A DNA stretch of 64,000 bases from Spirosoma sordidisoli (GTDB lineage: Bacteria; Bacteroidota; Bacteroidia; Cytophagales; Spirosomataceae): positions 248,001-312,000 of the forward strand of contig NZ_SBLB01000001.1 in the NCBI RefSeq assembly GCF_004138325.1, written 5' to 3'. Shown here piece by piece: positions 9,823 to 18,030 of the stretch (the stretch's first letter is position 1; each line of letters begins with the position of its first letter). Made by a program: the position numbers and the translations under genes. The notes beneath the pieces were generated by a model that was not told the origin of the DNA, did not search any database, and saw only the letters and a list, made by a program, of their open reading frames with translations.

Positions 9823-9883
9823 GGAAAAAGCATAGGTTTTGTATAGACGTAGTGACCTCACTCCTGCCCACACAAGTTGCCGA

Positions 9884-10423
9884 CTAAAGTACCTCTACCA
9901 TCAGATTATGGTTGGTGTAAATGCACACGTCAGCCGCAATATGCAGACTCTCCCGTACCATCTCCTCGGCCGATAGGGTAGCCGCGTGTTTCTTGAGCGC
10001 AACAGCCGCCGACTGGGCATATACGCCCCCGGAGCCAATGGCTGCAATGTCATTGTCAGGCTCAATCACATCGCCCGTACCCGATACCAGCAGCAGGTCA
10101 TCTTTAGAGGCTACGATCAGCATGGCTTCGAGCTTGCGCAAATATCGATCGGTGCGCCAGTCTTTGGCCAGTTCGATAGCGGCCCGCTTCAGATTGCCGC
10201 CGTAGGCATTCAACTTTTCTTCGAATCGCTCGATCAGCGTAAACGCGTCGGCTGTTGAGCCAGCAAAGCCGGCCAGCACTTTACCGCCCAGCAATACCCG
10301 TACTTTACGGACATTGCTTTTGGCAACGGTATTGCCCATGGTAGCCTGTCCATCGGCTCCGAGAGCCACCTGCCCGTTATGACGGATTCCCACAACGGTT
10401 GTGGCGTGAATGATTGGTTGCAT
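9884..10423 (-). CDS. hslV: ATP-dependent protease peptidase subunit HslV
   Basis: The 179-residue protein matches HslV over its whole length: the catalytic N-terminal threonine lies in [11 protein letters not shown] (Thr8 after removal of a short propeptide), followed by [33 protein letters not shown] and the C-terminal IYTNHNL. HslV forms a dodecameric chamber capped by the HslU ATPase and degrades unfolded and regulatory proteins in the cytoplasm. No hslU gene is present in this window, so the partner is encoded elsewhere. It lies 102 nt downstream of the Lrp-type regulator on the same strand and may be co-transcribed with it. Confidence 0.97.
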   Translation of the reverse strand: MQPIIHATTVVGIRHNGQVALGADGQATMGNTVAKSNVRKVRVLLGGKVLAGFAGSTADAFTLIERFEEKLNAYGGNLKRAAIELAKDWRTDRYLRKLEAMLIVASKDDLLLVSGTGDVIEPDNDIAAIGSGGVYAQSAAVALKKHAATLSAEEMVRESLHIAADVCIYTNHNLMVEVL

Positions 10424-10525
10424 ACATTAAGTTGTTGATGAATATAACGCCCTAAAACCGGTTTACAGTTCACAGAATCGTCGGCTAACTCCATAAACCG
10501 GATACGGAAAAGAGCCGGTACGGCA

Positions 10526-11005
10526 TCAGCTCTCCGCAAACGGAATGGGCCGGTTTACGCTCTCTTCGAGCGATATAAACGTTTCTGTGCGCTGAATGCC
10601 ACTCACTTTCTGGATTTTATCGTGCAGCACTTCGCGCAGGTGCTGGGTATCCCGACAAACGATCTTGGCGAAGATGCTGTAAATTCCGGTTGTGTAATGG
10701 ACGTTGACAACTTCCGGAATTTTTTCGAGCTGTTTGGAAACTTCGGCGTACAGTGAACTTTTGTCCAGATAAATACCCAGGAACGCGCTGATGTCCCAGC
10801 CGAGTTTAGCATGGTCAATGACAAGCTGAGAACCGCGTACAATGCCCATCTGCTTTAGTTTATTCATCCGGACGTGCACAGTACCGCCCGATACGAAGAT
10901 CCGTTTACCAATTTCGGTGTAAGCCATGTTGGCATCCTGCATTAGTAAATTCAGTATTTTAAGGTCTGTGTTATCAATTTCTAAATTTTTCTCGGTCATT
11001 TCCAT
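10526..11005 (-). CDS. Lrp/AsnC-family transcriptional regulator
   Basis: Starting at ATG 11005 (159 residues) the protein has an N-terminal winged helix-turn-helix (DLKILNLLMQDANMAYTEIG through HVRMNKLKQMGIV) and a C-terminal RAM/AsnC ligand-binding domain (about 65-150, VHYTTGIYSIFAKIVC). Such proteins oligomerise and bind amino acids to control metabolism genes. An upstream in-frame start at 11038 would add 11 residues, but a good -7 promoter box at 11027-11034 overlaps that start, so 11005 is preferred. The gene is divergent from the RNA unit starting near 11120. Confidence 0.93.
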   Translation of the reverse strand: MEMTEKNLEIDNTDLKILNLLMQDANMAYTEIGKRIFVSGGTVHVRMNKLKQMGIVRGSQLVIDHAKLGWDISAFLGIYLDKSSLYAEVSKQLEKIPEVVNVHYTTGIYSIFAKIVCRDTQHLREVLHDKIQKVSGIQRTETFISLEESVNRPIPFAES

Positions 11006-11026
11006 TTCATTTTTGATGAGTCTCAA

Positions 11027-11034
11027 CAAAAATA
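11027..11034 (-). promoter_or_regulatory. -7 promoter box of the Lrp-type regulator
   Basis: Minus-strand TATTTTTG is an exact TAnnTTTG match 22 nt upstream of the preferred start codon. The -33 position holds a TTTAG-like sequence rather than TTTG. The tract from 11027 to 11075 is very AT-rich and sits between this promoter and the divergent RNA promoter. Confidence 0.55.
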
Positions 11035-11081
11035 CCATTATTCTAAATTTTTTCTAAATTTTAAGAATTTTTACTGCAAAA

Positions 11082-11114
11082 TTTGCAATGAATTATCCGT
11101 ATGTACTATCTTTG
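11082..11114 (+). promoter_or_regulatory. Promoter of the structured RNA (TTTG-N21-TATCTTTG)
   Basis: TTTG at 11082-11085 and TATCTTTG at 11107-11114 match both elements of the Bacteroidota housekeeping promoter at 21-nt spacing. Initiation would be expected near 11120. No protein gene starts within 400 nt on this strand, but a structured RNA and a strong terminator follow. Confidence 0.7.
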
Positions 11115-11119
11115 CATTG

Positions 11120-11438
11120 TCAAGTTGATCGAGCGGGGTCACACGCCGGTCTTCTTGATGTCTTTGAATCTCACACTGTAGGGTGTCGAAATTGGCAGAC
11201 GTGCCCTCCTGTCTCGGGGGTGGTGATAAGGGATAAACGCAGCATAATGCCGCCCGCAAGGGCGACTGGGGTTGACCACCAGAGTTGTACTGTGGCTAAC
11301 TGCACCGTGGGCGGTTCGAGTCCCCCTCCTACAGCATCGCAGCGCTCAGACTTTCGAGTCGGCGTTCGATTGGTTTTAGTTTGTTGATGAAGTGTAATCA
11401 GACACGCCGGTCTCCATGAGATCGGCGTTTGTTTTTTG
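11120..11438 (+). ncRNA. Structured non-coding RNA containing a tRNA-like domain, family unknown
   Basis: A good promoter, no coding frame and a perfect terminator define a transcript of about 320 nt. Within it, 11177-11333 can fold like a class II tRNA: acceptor TGTAGGG pairs with TCCTACA, the D-arm has AAATTGGCAGACG, an anticodon-like arm has stem CCCTC/GGGGG with a 7-nt loop, and the T-loop is TTCGAGT. The region where a variable arm would sit is about 89 nt. It has its own pairing (GGTGGT 11219 with ACCACC 11275; CGCCC-GCAA-GGGCG at 11251-11264). A 3' hairpin GACT-TTCG-AGTC lies at 11349-11360. The loop lacks a purine at position 37, and there are U10/U25 and C/C T-stem mismatches, so it is unlikely to be a decoding tRNA. 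It is not tmRNA, RNase P or SRP RNA by their conserved motifs. Confidence 0.6.
11404..11438 (+). terminator. Intrinsic terminator of the structured RNA
   Basis: An 11-bp stem (11404-11414 with 11418-11428, one G-U pair) closes a 3-nt loop and is followed by TTGTTTTTT. This is a textbook rho-independent terminator. It ends the RNA unit 83 nt before the lepA start codon, so lepA is transcribed from its own promoter. Confidence 0.9.
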
Positions 11439-11478
11439 ATACCCATTCCCGGCCAACGCAAACGCGGACTTTTTTGCC

Positions 11479-11486
11479 TAATTTTG
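11479..11486 (+). promoter_or_regulatory. -7 promoter box of lepA
   Basis: TAATTTTG matches TAnnTTTG exactly and lies 35 nt upstream of the lepA GTG start. The -33 element is not obvious. The position directly after the RNA terminator supports an independent lepA promoter. Confidence 0.55.
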
Positions 11487-11521
11487 CAGTTTACAGGTAA
11501 AGACCTCTCCGTTCTTCCAAC

Positions 11522-13309
11522 GTGAAACATATTCGTAACTTTTGCATTATTGCCCACATCGACCACGGTAAAAGTACCCTCGCCGACCGGTTGCTGGAAT
11601 TCACTAAAACCGTTGGCTCCCGCGATATGCAGGCCCAACTGCTCGACGATATGGATCTGGAGCGCGAACGTGGTATCACGATCAAAAGCCACGCGATTCA
11701 GATGGATTACATGTATAATGGCGAGCTTTATACATTAAACCTCATCGACACACCGGGCCACGTCGATTTTAGCTACGAAGTCTCCCGCTCCATTGCCGCC
11801 TGCGAAGGAGCACTGCTGCTAGTCGATGCCTCGCAGGGCACCGAAGCTCAAACGATCTCCAACCTGTACCTGGCCCTGAACAACGATCTGGTCATCATCC
11901 CCGTTCTGAACAAGATCGACCTGCCGGGCGCCAGACCCGAAGAGATCAAGGACGAAATGGTCGACCTGCTCGGGTGCGACCGGGACGAGATTATTCCGGC
12001 ATCGGGTAAAGAAGGAATCGGTGTTCCCGAAATTCTGGCCGCCATTGTAGAGCGGATTCCGGCCCCCAAAGGTGAACCGGCCGGTCCGCTGCAGGCGCTG
12101 ATCTTCGACTCGCATTTCAACTCCTACCGGGGTATCGAGGTAATTTTCCGGGTTAAAAACGGCCGTATCCGCAAGGGCGATAAGGTCAAGTTTATGAACA
12201 CCGGCAAAGAATATACCGCAGACGAGATTGGCACCCTCCGGCTGACGCAGGAACCCAAAGACGTTATCGAATGTGGCGACGTAGGGTATCTGATTTCCGG
12301 GATCAAAGTAGCCAAGGAAGTTAAAGTGGGCGATACCGTTACGACCCTCGACAACCCGGCCAGTGTGGCTATACAGGGCTTTTCGGAGGTAAAACCCATG
12401 GTATTTGCGGGCATCTACCCGGTAGAAACCAGCGAATTTGAAGACCTGCGCGATGCCATGGAAAAGCTGCAGCTCAACGATGCCGCCCTGGTCTGGGAAC
12501 CCGAAACGTCGGCAGCTCTGGGCTTTGGATTCCGGTGCGGTTTTCTGGGTATGCTCCACATGGAGATCGTACAGGAACGGCTGGAGCGCGAATTCAACAT
12601 GACGGTTATCACTACAGTACCGTCCGTGCGTTTTGAGGTGATGACCACCAAAGGAGAGGAACTCCAGGTGTCAGCCCCGGCTGAAATGCCCGAGCCAAAC
12701 CTGATCGACTACATCGAAGAACCGTTTATCCGGGCGCAGATCATTACGAAAGCCGAATATGTTGGGGGGATCATGGGCTTGTGCATGGATAAGCGGAGCT
12801 TACTCAAAAACCAGGTTTATCTGACCGCCGACCGCGTTGAACTTCAGTTCGAGATGCCGCTGGCCGAGGTGGTATTCGACTTTTTCGATAAGCTCAAGAC
12901 CATCTCGCGGGGGTATGCATCCCTCGACTACGAGTTTATCGATAACCGCGAATCGGACATGGTTAAGCTCGACGTTATGCTGAACGGCGATAAGGTCGAT
13001 GCGCTGTCGGCCATCGTTCACCGCTCCAAGTCGTATGAGTGGGGCAAGAAACTTTGCGAAAAGCTACGCGAGCTCATTCCCCGCCAGCAGTTCGAAATTG
13101 CCATTCAGGCCGCTATCGGTCAGAAGATTATTGCCCGCGAAACCCTGAGTGCCTTACGAAAAGACGTACTGGCCAAATGTTACGGGGGCGACATCAGCCG
13201 GAAGCGTAAGCTGCTTGAAAAGCAAAAGAAAGGTAAGAAACGCATGCGCCAGGTCGGCAACGTTGAAATTCCGCAGGAAGCCTTTATGGCCGTGCTGAAA
13301 ATAAACTAA
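11522..13309 (+). CDS. lepA: Elongation factor 4 (ribosomal back-translocase LepA)
   Basis: The 595-residue GTPase shows every LepA landmark: G1 [14 protein letters not shown] at the N-terminus, G2 [13 protein letters not shown]3 DTPGHVDF, G4 NKIDLPGA, the central [20 protein letters not shown] segment (here [19 protein letters not shown]) and the LepA-specific C-terminus [17 protein letters not shown]. It binds ribosomes and promotes back-translocation, helping elongation and assembly under stress. The start is GTG at 11522, which gives the conserved [16 protein letters not shown] start. A perfect bidirectional hairpin follows the stop. Confidence 0.98.
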   Translation: MKHIRNFCIIAHIDHGKSTLADRLLEFTKTVGSRDMQAQLLDDMDLERERGITIKSHAIQMDYMYNGELYTLNLIDTPGHVDFSYEVSRSIAACEGALLLVDASQGTEAQTISNLYLALNNDLVIIPVLNKIDLPGARPEEIKDEMVDLLGCDRDEIIPASGKEGIGVPEILAAIVERIPAPKGEPAGPLQALIFDSHFNSYRGIEVIFRVKNGRIRKGDKVKFMNTGKEYTADEIGTLRLTQEPKDVIECGDVGYLISGIKVAKEVKVGDTVTTLDNPASVAIQGFSEVKPMVFAGIYPVETSEFEDLRDAMEKLQLNDAALVWEPETSAALGFGFRCGFLGMLHMEIVQERLEREFNMTVITTVPSVRFEVMTTKGEELQVSAPAEMPEPNLIDYIEEPFIRAQIITKAEYVGGIMGLCMDKRSLLKNQVYLTADRVELQFEMPLAEVVFDFFDKLKTISRGYASLDYEFIDNRESDMVKLDVMLNGDKVDALSAIVHRSKSYEWGKKLCEKLRELIPRQQFEIAIQAAIGQKIIARETLSALRKDVLAKCYGGDISRKRKLLEKQKKGKKRMRQVGNVEIPQEAFMAVLKIN

Positions 13310-13320
13310 GCCTGATTCTT

Positions 13321-13368
13321 CTGACACAAAAAAGCCAGCTCTGAAGGGAGCTGGCTTTTTTGTGTCAG
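13321..13368. terminator. Bidirectional intrinsic terminator between lepA and amt
   Basis: A 21-bp perfect inverted repeat (arms 13321-13341 and 13348-13368) with core GCCAGCTC/GAGCTGGC has A-runs on one side and T-runs on the other. It can therefore terminate transcription from either direction. It lies 12 nt after the lepA stop. Confidence 0.93.
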
Positions 13369-13494
13369 AAGGGCTAAAAACAGGAAACCGCCCCCAAGCG
13401 GGAGCGGCTCCACGAGTACAACAAAACCACAGTAAAGCTGTCGGACATTTCGGCCAGACAGGATGCCTGTGGCTCTGTTGATCGTTCGGTATAT

Positions 13495-13522
13495 GGCATT
13501 CGGTTACGGTTAACCGAATGCC
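13495..13522 (-). terminator. Hairpin after the ammonium transporter gene
   Basis: GGCATTCGGTTA and its inverse form a 12-bp perfect stem with loop CGGT, 10 nt beyond the leftward amt stop codon. On the minus strand it is not followed by a strong U-run, so it may act with the bidirectional terminator at 13321-13368, which lies next in that direction. Confidence 0.55.
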
Positions 13523-13531
13523 GCAGAACTA

Positions 13532-14860
13532 TTAGGCTTCGATCAGGAATTCGTCGTGCTGGCTGACGTCCAGACCCTGCTTCTCGTCGTCTTCCGACAC
13601 GCGCAGCGGCAGAATCAGGTCCGTCACTTTCAGGAGCAGGAACGACATACCGAAAGCGAAGGCCGATACCAGTACCAGCGCAATCATGTGCTCAATGAAG
13701 AGACCTGTTTCACCAAAGGCCAGTCCCTCAACGGTTACGGCTGAGTTTACGCCTTTGCTGGCGAAAATACCGGTCATGATCATACCAACCATGCCGCCTA
13801 CACCGTGGCAGGGGAATACGTCGAGCGTATCGTCCAGAGTCGATTTCGAGCGCAGGTGCGCTACGTAGTTCGATACCATCGCACCGATCGTACCAATGAA
13901 GATAGCCGTCGGGATCGTTACGAAGCCGGCAGCCGGAGTGATGGCAACCAGACCTACTACAGCACCGATACAGAAACCGAGCGCCGACACTTTCTTACCT
14001 TTTGCGGCATCGAAAAGAACCCAGGCCAGACCAGCCGCAGCAGCCGCCGTGTTGGTGGTAGCGAAAGCTGAGGCAGCCAGCGGAGAAGCGCCTACGGCCG
14101 AACCCGCGTTGAAACCGAACCAGCCGAACCACAGCAGACCCGTACCGAGTAAAACGAACGGAATATTAGCCGGAGGCAGTACACTGGCTTCAACGTGTGA
14201 CTTCCGACGCTTCAGGTAGATAGCGCCTGCCAGAGCCGCCCAACCTGCCGACATGTGCACAACCGTACCACCGGCAAAGTCAAGAACACCACGCTTGAAC
14301 AGGAGGCCTTCAGGATGCCAGGTCATGTGCGCCAGCGGGCTGTAAACGAACAGGCTGAACAGAATCATGAACAATACATACGACCGGAAATTGATCCGCT
14401 CTGCCATCGATCCCGTTACCAGGGCCGGCGTAATTACCGCAAACTTCAACTGGAAGAAGGCAAATACCACCAGAGGAATACTAGCGGCCAGCGACCAGGG
14501 CTTACCATCCAGAACTCCCTGGAACATGAAGTGATCGAACGGGTTACCAACAACGCCACCGATCGAGCTTCCGAACGCCAGGCTGAACCCAACCACAACC
14601 CACAGTACGCTGATGGCGCCCATGGCGATGAAGCTTTGCAGCATGGTAGAGATAACGTTCTTGTTGTTCACCATACCACCGTAGAAATACGCCAGACCGG
14701 GCGTCATCAACAATACGAGGGCCGTGGCCACAAGCATCCAGGCGGTATCGCCCGAGTTTATCCCTTCCGTTACGATTTGCGTCGGAACGGCCGGCATAAA
14801 GATGGCTGCTATGCTGATTATCAACAGGATAGCAAGGGGGATGTAGTTAGGTTTTTGCAT
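13532..14860 (-). CDS. amt: Ammonium transporter (Amt/MEP/Rh family)
   Basis: The 442-residue membrane protein has an N-terminal hydrophobic segment and about 11 further helices. It carries the Amt signature TPGLAYFYGGMV near residue 55, the first pore histidine in GTVVHMSAGWAALAG (around 203) and the second in FPCHGVGGMVGMI (around 352). Amt trimers conduct ammonium across the inner membrane and are normally regulated by GlnK, which is not encoded in this window. The gene lies 42 nt downstream of an outer-membrane porin gene on the same strand, forming a likely nitrogen-uptake operon. Confidence 0.95.
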   Translation of the reverse strand: MQKPNYIPLAILLIISIAAIFMPAVPTQIVTEGINSGDTAWMLVATALVLLMTPGLAYFYGGMVNNKNVISTMLQSFIAMGAISVLWVVVGFSLAFGSSIGGVVGNPFDHFMFQGVLDGKPWSLAASIPLVVFAFFQLKFAVITPALVTGSMAERINFRSYVLFMILFSLFVYSPLAHMTWHPEGLLFKRGVLDFAGGTVVHMSAGWAALAGAIYLKRRKSHVEASVLPPANIPFVLLGTGLLWFGWFGFNAGSAVGASPLAASAFATTNTAAAAAGLAWVLFDAAKGKKVSALGFCIGAVVGLVAITPAAGFVTIPTAIFIGTIGAMVSNYVAHLRSKSTLDDTLDVFPCHGVGGMVGMIMTGIFASKGVNSAVTVEGLAFGETGLFIEHMIALVLVSAFAFGMSFLLLKVTDLILPLRVSEDDEKQGLDVSQHDEFLIEA

Positions 14861-14902
14861 TGTGTTGGAGGGGTTTTTGTTGTACTTGTTTGCTAAAGAG
14901 AG

Positions 14903-16057
14903 TTAGAACTTAAAGATTGCGGCCATACCCAGGGTTGTCTGCGAGGGCGTCAGGCTTCCGTCATTTTTCTCAAACTTGTCTGCCGAGTAGCTATCGATGC
15001 GCAGCTCAGGCTTCAGCAACACGTGACCGTCGGCGGCCGTGATGTTTCCCGTTATCGTGATCGAGTTTACGCTGGCTCCGTTGCCCGCTGCGTCGGTGAG
15101 TGCACGGGCGCCTTTCTTATTATCAAACACTTCATAACGAGCACCCAGACCAAATTTATCCGTAAATGCATAGTTCGTATAGAACGCCACACCACTCCAG
15201 CTTGTGGAGGCCGATGGTCCACCGAAGCCCTGAAAATCACCTTTCTGCGAACCCGTTGCGGCATTCAGTCCAACAAAAAACTTAGATGTAATCTGGTAGG
15301 TAGTCGTTAAGTCGTAGAGCGCGTAGCTGGCGTCATCAGCCGAGGTACCATTAACATCCTTCGAAGCTTCATTGGAGACGATCCCGTTCAGGTAGACGTT
15401 CCAGCCCGCTACCGGCGAGAAGAAGAATTGTCCGATGAGACCCTTCTTTTTGTTGTTATCGAACAGGTTGTCTACGTTATTGACTACGCCCAGCATCAAG
15501 TAAGACCGGTCGCTGAACGAGTACTGACCTTTCAGACCGATGTGGTAGAAAGGGCCGTTGTTGAAAAGATTTGACAGCGAGTAGTTGTAGTTGACCGGGG
15601 CGTCAATTACTTCATACCCGATGTGGGTACCGAACTGACCAGCGGTGAACGTCAGCTTGGGTGTTGCTTTAAAAGTAATGTAAGCCTGTTTGATAGCCAG
15701 CGACGATGAACCAGGACCAAGAGGACCCACGTAGTTGCCATAGTTACCCAGATCAGCAAACGGACCGAACGCCATGTCGGCTACTGCATCTACCTTTTCG
15801 GAGGTGTAGGTCGCCTTTGCTTGAATAAGCCCGATACCGAACTGACCAGATCGTTGATCGAAAGCCCGGGCGTTACCAACACCCTGACCATTCAACCCCA
15901 GGTTAGACTGACTTTTCGGGTTGTTGAAGTTGCCGATATAATACGTATCGAGATATCCTGAAAATGTGAATTTACCGGGCGTAGTAGATGTGGAATCCTG
16001 AGCACTGACGCCATAAAACGAAAGCAAAGAACTTAGAAGTAAAAATGCTTTTTTCAT
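14903..16057 (-). CDS. Outer-membrane beta-barrel porin upstream of amt
   Basis: The 384-residue protein starts with a clear signal peptide (MKKAFLLLSSLLSFYGVSAQ) and continues with alternating amphipathic strands such as KFTFSGYLDTYYIGNF, KLTFTAGQFGTHIGYEVID and the terminal LGMAAIFKF, ending in Phe as barrel proteins do. It resembles the Bacteroidota porin-2 (bbp2/OmpL-like) group. Its position as the first gene of the amt operon suggests that it admits ammonium or small nitrogen compounds through the outer membrane; this is an inference from context. Confidence 0.85.
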   Translation of the reverse strand: MKKAFLLLSSLLSFYGVSAQDSTSTTPGKFTFSGYLDTYYIGNFNNPKSQSNLGLNGQGVGNARAFDQRSGQFGIGLIQAKATYTSEKVDAVADMAFGPFADLGNYGNYVGPLGPGSSSLAIKQAYITFKATPKLTFTAGQFGTHIGYEVIDAPVNYNYSLSNLFNNGPFYHIGLKGQYSFSDRSYLMLGVVNNVDNLFDNNKKKGLIGQFFFSPVAGWNVYLNGIVSNEASKDVNGTSADDASYALYDLTTTYQITSKFFVGLNAATGSQKGDFQGFGGPSASTSWSGVAFYTNYAFTDKFGLGARYEVFDNKKGARALTDAAGNGASVNSITITGNITAADGHVLLKPELRIDSYSADKFEKNDGSLTPSQTTLGMAAIFKF

Positions 16058-16346
16058 AGTGTTTGTTTTGCAGACCGGGCGGCCTTATGGTGGTTTGTTC
16101 GGGAACAAATTTTAGGATAAAAATGAGCCTATGCAACAGATAGCGTGAGATTATTAGGCAATTTTGGGTTATTTACTTAATTTTGTTTAAAATATTCTAA
16201 TAAATCCAGTATTAATACTGAAAATATGATAAAATGATATGCTTGCATAATATTTTGCTAACAGCTCATTAAGCCAAATATTATAAAATTTTAAATTAAT
16301 AGATATAAGGAAGTTCTCGCTAGCTTAAAAATTGGACAAAACAAAA
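16058..16346. other. AT-rich promoter region of the porin-amt operon
   Basis: The gap between the porin start codon and the ferredoxin terminator is strongly AT-rich, especially 16140-16330. It should carry the porin-amt promoter and any nitrogen-control site. A partial -7 match (AAAATTTG on the minus strand near 16110) is the only candidate, and no gene is visible. Confidence 0.45.
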
Positions 16347-16371
16347 AACCCGGCCACTCAGTAGCCGGGTT
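16347..16371 (-). terminator. Intrinsic terminator of the ferredoxin gene
   Basis: AACCCGGC and GCCGGGTT pair around a 9-nt loop. Read on the minus strand the hairpin is followed by TTTTGTTTTG. It lies 27 nt past the ferredoxin stop codon. Confidence 0.9.
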
Positions 16372-16398
16372 CTCACTTAGGAAAAAGGTAGACGTCAA

Positions 16399-16749
16399 TC
16401 AGGCTTCAGCATGTAGCCAGGCCTTTTTAGCCAGTAACGTTTCTTCGTCTTCTACGTGCTCGGGGTCGGGAACACAGCAGTCGACAGGGCAAACGGCAGC
16501 ACATTGCGGTTCTTCGTGAAAGCCCATGCACTCCGTACATTTATCGCTGACGATGTAATAGAACTCGTTGGAGACAGGCGACTGGGGTGCTTTCCCGCTC
16601 ACAACCGTTCCATCACCGAAATCGACGTCGGTCAGTTCAGTTCCTCCACCCCACGTCCATTCAACGCCACCTTCGTAGATAGCTGTATTGGGGCATTCGG
16701 GTTCGCAGGCACCACAGTTGATGCACTCATCGGTGATCATGATTGCCAT
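16399..16749 (-). CDS. 2[4Fe-4S] ferredoxin
   Basis: From ATG 16749 the product has 116 residues. The first cluster ligands are C9, C12, C15 and C19 in [20 protein letters not shown]. The second set is [18 protein letters not shown], a CxxCx8CxxxCP pattern typical of YfhL/Allochromatium-type ferredoxins. It transfers electrons at low potential in the cytoplasm. A longer frame to 16803 has no ATG better placed and would run into the promoter. The gene is divergent from a LuxC-like acyl-CoA reductase, a pairing seen in other Bacteroidota by general knowledge. Confidence 0.95.
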   Translation of the reverse strand: MAIMITDECINCGACEPECPNTAIYEGGVEWTWGGGTELTDVDFGDGTVVSGKAPQSPVSNEFYYIVSDKCTECMGFHEEPQCAAVCPVDCCVPDPEHVEDEETLLAKKAWLHAEA

Positions 16750-16800
16750 GAGCAGTACAGATTTATTGGAGGTAAAAGTATAGACTATTGAATTGGACAA

Positions 16801-16831
16801 CAAATATAACTATTTAAAGGTTGGCGGCAAA
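16801..16831 (-). promoter_or_regulatory. Ferredoxin promoter (TTTG-N19-TATATTTG)
   Basis: On the minus strand TTTG (16828-16831) and TATATTTG (16801-16808) are spaced by 19 nt, an exact match to the Bacteroidota consensus at both boxes. The predicted transcript leader is roughly 45 nt. This promoter also fixes the start at 16749, since longer frames would begin inside or upstream of the -7 box. Confidence 0.8.
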
Positions 16832-16883
16832 CTAAATTTTAATCACTTCGGTTGATGGGGTATTCCATTTGATTATTTCATAC

Positions 16884-17903
16884 ATGCTTCAATCAGAACG
16901 CCTGCAAACGTTCATAGCGCTCGGTGATTTCTTACGCTCAGCCGAGGCCCAGCCCGAATTGACCGAAATAGCCCACCGGGCTCATGCCCGCAATAACTGG
17001 TTCACCGTAGCCAATTCGTTAAATGCCTTATCAGCAATTGCCGATGAATTTCTGACAGCTCAGAAACTAACCGACTGGGCTAGCTCGTACCGGTCAGAAC
17101 CTGATTCTCCCAAACAGGTTGGCGTCGTGATGGCTGGCAATATTCCGGCCGTTGGCTTTCATGACCTTCTTTGCGTACTGATGAGCGGCCACGCTCTGCT
17201 TGCCAAACTAAGCAGCCAGGATTTTGTACTTATCCATTATTTAATACAAAAAATAAAGGAGATCAACCCGGCCTTTGATTCCCTGATTGTCGAGGCAGAG
17301 CGGCTCAACGCGGCCGAGGCATACATAGCTACGGGCAGTAATAATTCAGCGCGCTACTTCGACTACTATTTTGCCAGTAAGCCGCACATCATCCGCAAGA
17401 ACCGATCTTCGGTTGCTCTGTTGATTGGCGAAGAGAGCGACGATGAGTTGCTGAAACTGGACCATGACCTATCCGATTACTACGGCCTGGGCTGTCGGAA
17501 TGTATCCACGCTGCTGGTGCCGGAAGGGTACGACTTCACGCCCCTGCTCCGAACGCTGGAGCCGCTGGCCAACCGATACCTCGACAACCATAAGTACCAG
17601 AATAACTACGACTATAATAAGTCGATTTACCTGATCAACGGCGTTCCTCATTACGACAATGGGTACCTGCTCGTTACCGAAAACGATGCGCTGGTTTCGC
17701 CCATATCAGTCGTCTATTACCACATCTACCAGACCCAGGACGACGCCAGAAACTGGCTCGACGCCCACAAAGCCCAGATCCAGGTTATTGCATCGGCTCA
17801 GGGCTGGCTCCCGGGCAGTGTTCCCTTCGGTAAAACCCAGCGCCCCGGCCTGACCGACTACGCCGACGGTATCGATACCATGGCGTTTCTAAGTAAGCTG
17901 TGA
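16884..17903 (+). CDS. Acyl-CoA reductase (LuxC family)
   Basis: From ATG 16884 the protein has 339 residues and matches the LuxC/acyl-CoA reductase family: VGVVMAGNIPAVGFHDLLCVL (nucleotide-binding part) near residue 75 and the candidate catalytic cysteine in YYGLGCRNVSTLLVPEG near residue 203. The family reduces acyl-CoA or acyl-protein to aldehyde with NADPH. No LuxD or LuxE homologue is nearby, so its acyl donor is unclear. It is divergent from the ferredoxin gene. Confidence 0.88.
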   Translation: MLQSERLQTFIALGDFLRSAEAQPELTEIAHRAHARNNWFTVANSLNALSAIADEFLTAQKLTDWASSYRSEPDSPKQVGVVMAGNIPAVGFHDLLCVLMSGHALLAKLSSQDFVLIHYLIQKIKEINPAFDSLIVEAERLNAAEAYIATGSNNSARYFDYYFASKPHIIRKNRSSVALLIGEESDDELLKLDHDLSDYYGLGCRNVSTLLVPEGYDFTPLLRTLEPLANRYLDNHKYQNNYDYNKSIYLINGVPHYDNGYLLVTENDALVSPISVVYYHIYQTQDDARNWLDAHKAQIQVIASAQGWLPGSVPFGKTQRPGLTDYADGIDTMAFLSKL

Positions 17904-17959
17904 TGATGAATGATGGAAAACATATTTATTATTCACGATTCATCATTCATTTTACATTT

Positions 17960-17991
17960 CGCCACCATGATCCGCACGGATCACGGTGGCG
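17960..17991. terminator. Bidirectional hairpin between convergent genes
   Basis: A 14-position stem with one mismatch (CGCCACC/GGTGGCG plus TGATCC/GGATCA, loop GCAC) lies midway between the convergent acyl-CoA reductase and esterase genes. A second inverted repeat of ATGAATGATG-like units (17905-17950) precedes it. Neither has a long T-run, but the position supports termination in both directions. Confidence 0.6.
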
Positions 17992-18030
17992 GGGTAACTC
18001 ATCGCTCCTCATTCATCACTCATAACTCAC

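Noticed and set aside
11177-11333. Standard tRNA (apparent GTC anticodon) or tmRNA
   Set aside because: The class II D-arm does not fit tRNA-Asp, position 37 is a pyrimidine, two stem mismatches occur and the variable region is far too long; the tmRNA 5' consensus and tag frame are absent.
11171-11692. 173-residue minus-strand frame across the RNA unit and lepA start
   Set aside because: It overlaps lepA antisense and the structured RNA with its promoter and terminator; no domain visible.
11819-12559. 246-residue minus-strand frame
   Set aside because: Antisense shadow of lepA.
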